Assembly: GCA_963966275.1 (NCBI GenBank)
Contig: CAWZYQ010000080.1
Coordinates: forward strand, 1 to 16,939
DNA length: 16,939 bases
Source: UBA10427 sp003500135
Lineage (GTDB): Bacteria > Bacteroidota > Bacteroidia > Cytophagales > Cyclobacteriaceae
Direction: 5' to 3'
Positions 15,166 through 16,939 of this stretch are shown in pieces; position 1 is the first letter of the stretch; the number at the start of each line of letters is the position of its first letter. The notes beneath the pieces were generated by a model. It was not told where the DNA came from. It saw only the letters and a program-made list of their open reading frames with translations, and searched no databases. Made by a program: the position numbers and the translations under genes.

Positions 15166-16939
15166 ATGGAGATACACAAATTGAAACCGAGAAAGGCGTT
15201 GAACAAAGCCTTTTTGAAAGTAAAACCCAACAGGACAGAAATTGAAGGTTTCAAAGCCAATCTCATCCAACTACTCGACAGGACAAATGACACCGAATCG
15301 GAAGAGTTCCATAAGAACCTTGTCATTGACTTTCTCAAAAAGACTTACTACGATCCAAATCATTTCATCAACACCAAAGGACGAAACGACCTTGTAATCC
15401 ACAACGGAGACAAAGCCAAAAGCACAGTTGGAGTAATCATTGAAGCTAAGAAACCGACCAACAAAAGCGAAATGGTGACGACTGACAAGCTGAACGCAAA
15501 GGCTTTTCAGGAATTGGTGCTCTACTACCTAAGAGAACGAATCACACAAAACAATCTTGAAACCAAGCATTTGATTATTACAAACATCAATGAATGGTTC
15601 ATTTTTGACGCCACCACTTTCGACAGACTTTTTGCCCAGAACAAAAAACTCGTAAAGCAATTTCAAGACTTTGAAGGCGGACGATTGGCAGACACCAAAA
15701 CCGACTTTTTCTACAAACAAATTGCTGAGCCGTTCATATCAGAAATCAAATCGGAAATTGAGTTTACTTACTTCAATTTGCAAGATTATCAGAAGCCACT
15801 ACGAAATGAAGACAAGGCAGACGACAACAAACTCATTGCCCTTTTCAAACTCTTATCGCCCGAACATCTTTTAAAGCTTCCTTTCACCAACGACAGCAAC
15901 AGCCTTGACAAACGCTTTTACAGTGAATTACTGCACATTATCGGTTTGACAGAAACCAAAGAAGGAAGCAAGAAACTCATTGAACGAAACAAGGCGGGCG
16001 AAAGAAACACAGGAACTATTCTCGAAGATGCGATAATCCAATTGGACAGTTTGGACAAACTGAGCCGATTGGAAAGGCCGAGCCAGTTTGGGAGCACACA
16101 GCAAGAAAAGCTTTTTAATGTTGCTCTTGAACTTTCCATCACTTGGATTAACAGAATCTTGTTCCTGAAATTGTTGGAAGCCCAATTAATCACATACCAC
16201 AAAGGAGACAAGTCTTATTCGTTTCTGAACCTTGACAAGATAAAGAACTATGACGACCTGAATAGTTTGTTTTTTCAGGTTTTGGCAAGAAAATACGATG
16301 AACGAAACGAAGATGTAATTATAGCTTTTGAAAAAGTTCCTTATCTCAACTCTTCCCTATTTGAGCCAACCGATATTGAACAGGATACGCTTTTCATTAG
16401 CAATCTGCGTGACGACAAAACCATTCCGATTATTTCGTCAACCGTTCTGAAAGACCAGAACGGGAAAAAGAGAACAGGAAAACTGAATACGCTTGAATAT
16501 CTGTTTGAATTTCTGAATGCTTATGATTTCAGCAGTGAAGGTTCAGAAGAAATTCAAGAAGAAAATAAATCACTTATTAATGCGTCCGTTCTTGGATTGA
16601 TTTTCGAGAAAATCAACGGCTACAAAGACGGTTCATTCTTCACGCCAGGTTTCATTACCATGTACATGTGCCGTGAAACCATACGCAAAGCGGTTGTTCA
16701 GAAATTTAATGAGGCCGCAAACAAGTCCCCTCTTGAGAGGGGATTTAGGGGTGTGTCAAATGGCAACAAAAGTAATTCGAGAAGAAAAATCATTCCATAT
16801 AATCCAAAATTAAAAGAGCTCGCACATAAACTAAGAAATAACAGCACCAAATCTGAAATAATACTTTGGAAAGAATTAAAAGGAAAGTTTGCTGGTAAAT
16901 ATGATTTTCACAGGCAGAAACCGCTGGATAATTACATAG
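15166..16939 (+). CDS. Eco57I-like type IIG restriction-modification protein, interrupted, 3' end outside window
   Basis: From ATG 15166 (an in-frame TAA lies directly before it) the frame is open for 591 codons to the window end. The N-terminal ~180 residues look like the DUF7149/type IIG nuclease region, with GRND75LVIHN and VGVIIE93AK95KP supplying a PD-(D/E)XK-like D...ExK site. A helical middle region follows, then DGSFFTPGFITMYMCRET (488-505), which in relatives opens the N6-adenine methyltransferase part. The SAM motif and NPPY should follow, but instead residues 521-591 carry an SPLERGFRGV leader and the start of a DUF559 endonuclease domain in the same frame. Relatives cut and methylate DNA in one polypeptide. 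Base use is more AT-rich than mutS (25 of 60 G+C in the row 15841-15900, 34 of 60 in 13321-13380), which suggests transfer. Whether the methyltransferase part resumes is not visible. Confidence 0.88.
   Translation, partial: MEIHKLKPRKALNKAFLKVKPNRTEIEGFKANLIQLLDRTNDTESEEFHKNLVIDFLKKTYYDPNHFINTKGRNDLVIHNGDKAKSTVGVIIEAKKPTNKSEMVTTDKLNAKAFQELVLYYLRERITQNNLETKHLIITNINEWFIFDATTFDRLFAQNKKLVKQFQDFEGGRLADTKTDFFYKQIAEPFISEIKSEIEFTYFNLQDYQKPLRNEDKADDNKLIALFKLLSPEHLLKLPFTNDSNSLDKRFYSELLHIIGLTETKEGSKKLIERNKAGERNTGTILEDAIIQLDSLDKLSRLERPSQFGSTQQEKLFNVALELSITWINRILFLKLLEAQLITYHKGDKSYSFLNLDKIKNYDDLNSLFFQVLARKYDERNEDVIIAFEKVPYLNSSLFEPTDIEQDTLFISNLRDDKTIPIISSTVLKDQNGKKRTGKLNTLEYLFEFLNAYDFSSEGSEEIQEENKSLINASVLGLIFEKINGYKDGSFFTPGFITMYMCRETIRKAVVQKFNEAANKSPLERGFRGVSNGNKSNSRRKIIPYNPKLKELAHKLRNNSTKSEIILWKELKGKFAGKYDFHRQKPLDNYI
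16726..16743. repeat. Perfect palindrome at the edge of the DUF559 insert
   Basis: TCCCCTCTTGAGAGGGGA has 8-base arms around TG. With the following TTTAGGGGTGTG it encodes SPLERGFRGV (521-530) in the host frame. I recall this leader before DUF559 domains in other Bacteroidota proteins, so it is probably the 5' edge of a dispersed element. Confidence 0.75.
16726..16939 (+). mobile_element. In-frame DUF559 endonuclease element, partial
   Basis: Within the restriction-modification frame, residues 545-591 read YNPKLKELAHKLRNN, then STKSEIILWKELKGK and FHRQKPLDNYI. This is the N-terminal half of DUF559, a small PD-(D/E)XK/Vsr-like nuclease domain whose usual form is a-LR-n-T-E-LW-L, then F-RQ-P-YI-D-F. 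The catalytic part lies beyond the window. The insert starts with the palindromic SPLERGFRGV repeat and a basic linker (SNSRRK). It probably entered as a unit that keeps the frame open. A simple fusion or a disrupted, truncated host gene remain possible. Confidence 0.75.

Noticed and set aside
14983..15338. Minus-strand frames over the start of the restriction-modification gene
   Set aside because: They are antisense to a recognisable nuclease domain and run through the stem-loop at 15040-15104.

Overview
The window looks like a chromosome segment of a Bacteroidota bacterium, probably of the Cytophagales type. The reasons are a two-component regulator with a beta-propeller sensor, lipoproteins with relaxed lipoboxes, few Shine-Dalgarno sites, promoter-like TACCTTTR boxes that fit the Bacteroidota -7 consensus TAnnTTTG, and a DUF559 element with an SPLERGFRGV leader. 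The genus cannot be read from the sequence.

Layout. Positions 49-4902 (minus strand) form a tight three-gene unit: a periplasmic propeller histidine kinase, a short sulfotransferase and a GT61-like glycosyltransferase-type protein. Positions 4994-7621 (minus) form a second tight unit: a PQQ/sorbosone-type dehydrogenase lipoprotein, an SDR oxidoreductase with an atypical active site, and a DUF3124 lipoprotein. Upstream on the same strand are a DUF2236/MpaB-family oxygenase (7693-8724) and a small unknown protein (8826-9164). A MATE transporter (9283-10659, plus) meets a TrmH/SpoU RNA methyltransferase (10660-11181, minus) stop to stop with no gap. The methyltransferase gene is divergent from mutS (11271-13883, plus), which is complete and ends with a clamp-binding QLSLF motif. 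A small secreted protein follows (14019-14399).

From 14400 the character changes. About 770 bases hold no convincing gene but contain several inverted repeats: a 14555-14606 pair, three short GTC-NNN-GAC hairpins at 14628-14740, and a long stem-loop at 15040-15104. A more AT-rich gene begins at 15166 and stays open to the window end. It encodes an Eco57I-like type IIG restriction-modification protein with an N-terminal PD-(D/E)XK-type nuclease domain. Just after the start of its methyltransferase part the frame is entered, without a stop, by a palindrome coding for SPLERGFRGV and then by the start of a DUF559 endonuclease domain.

The most interesting signal is that in-frame endonuclease insertion inside a restriction-modification gene. 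The window ends inside the DUF559 domain, so whether the host reading frame resumes cannot be seen.
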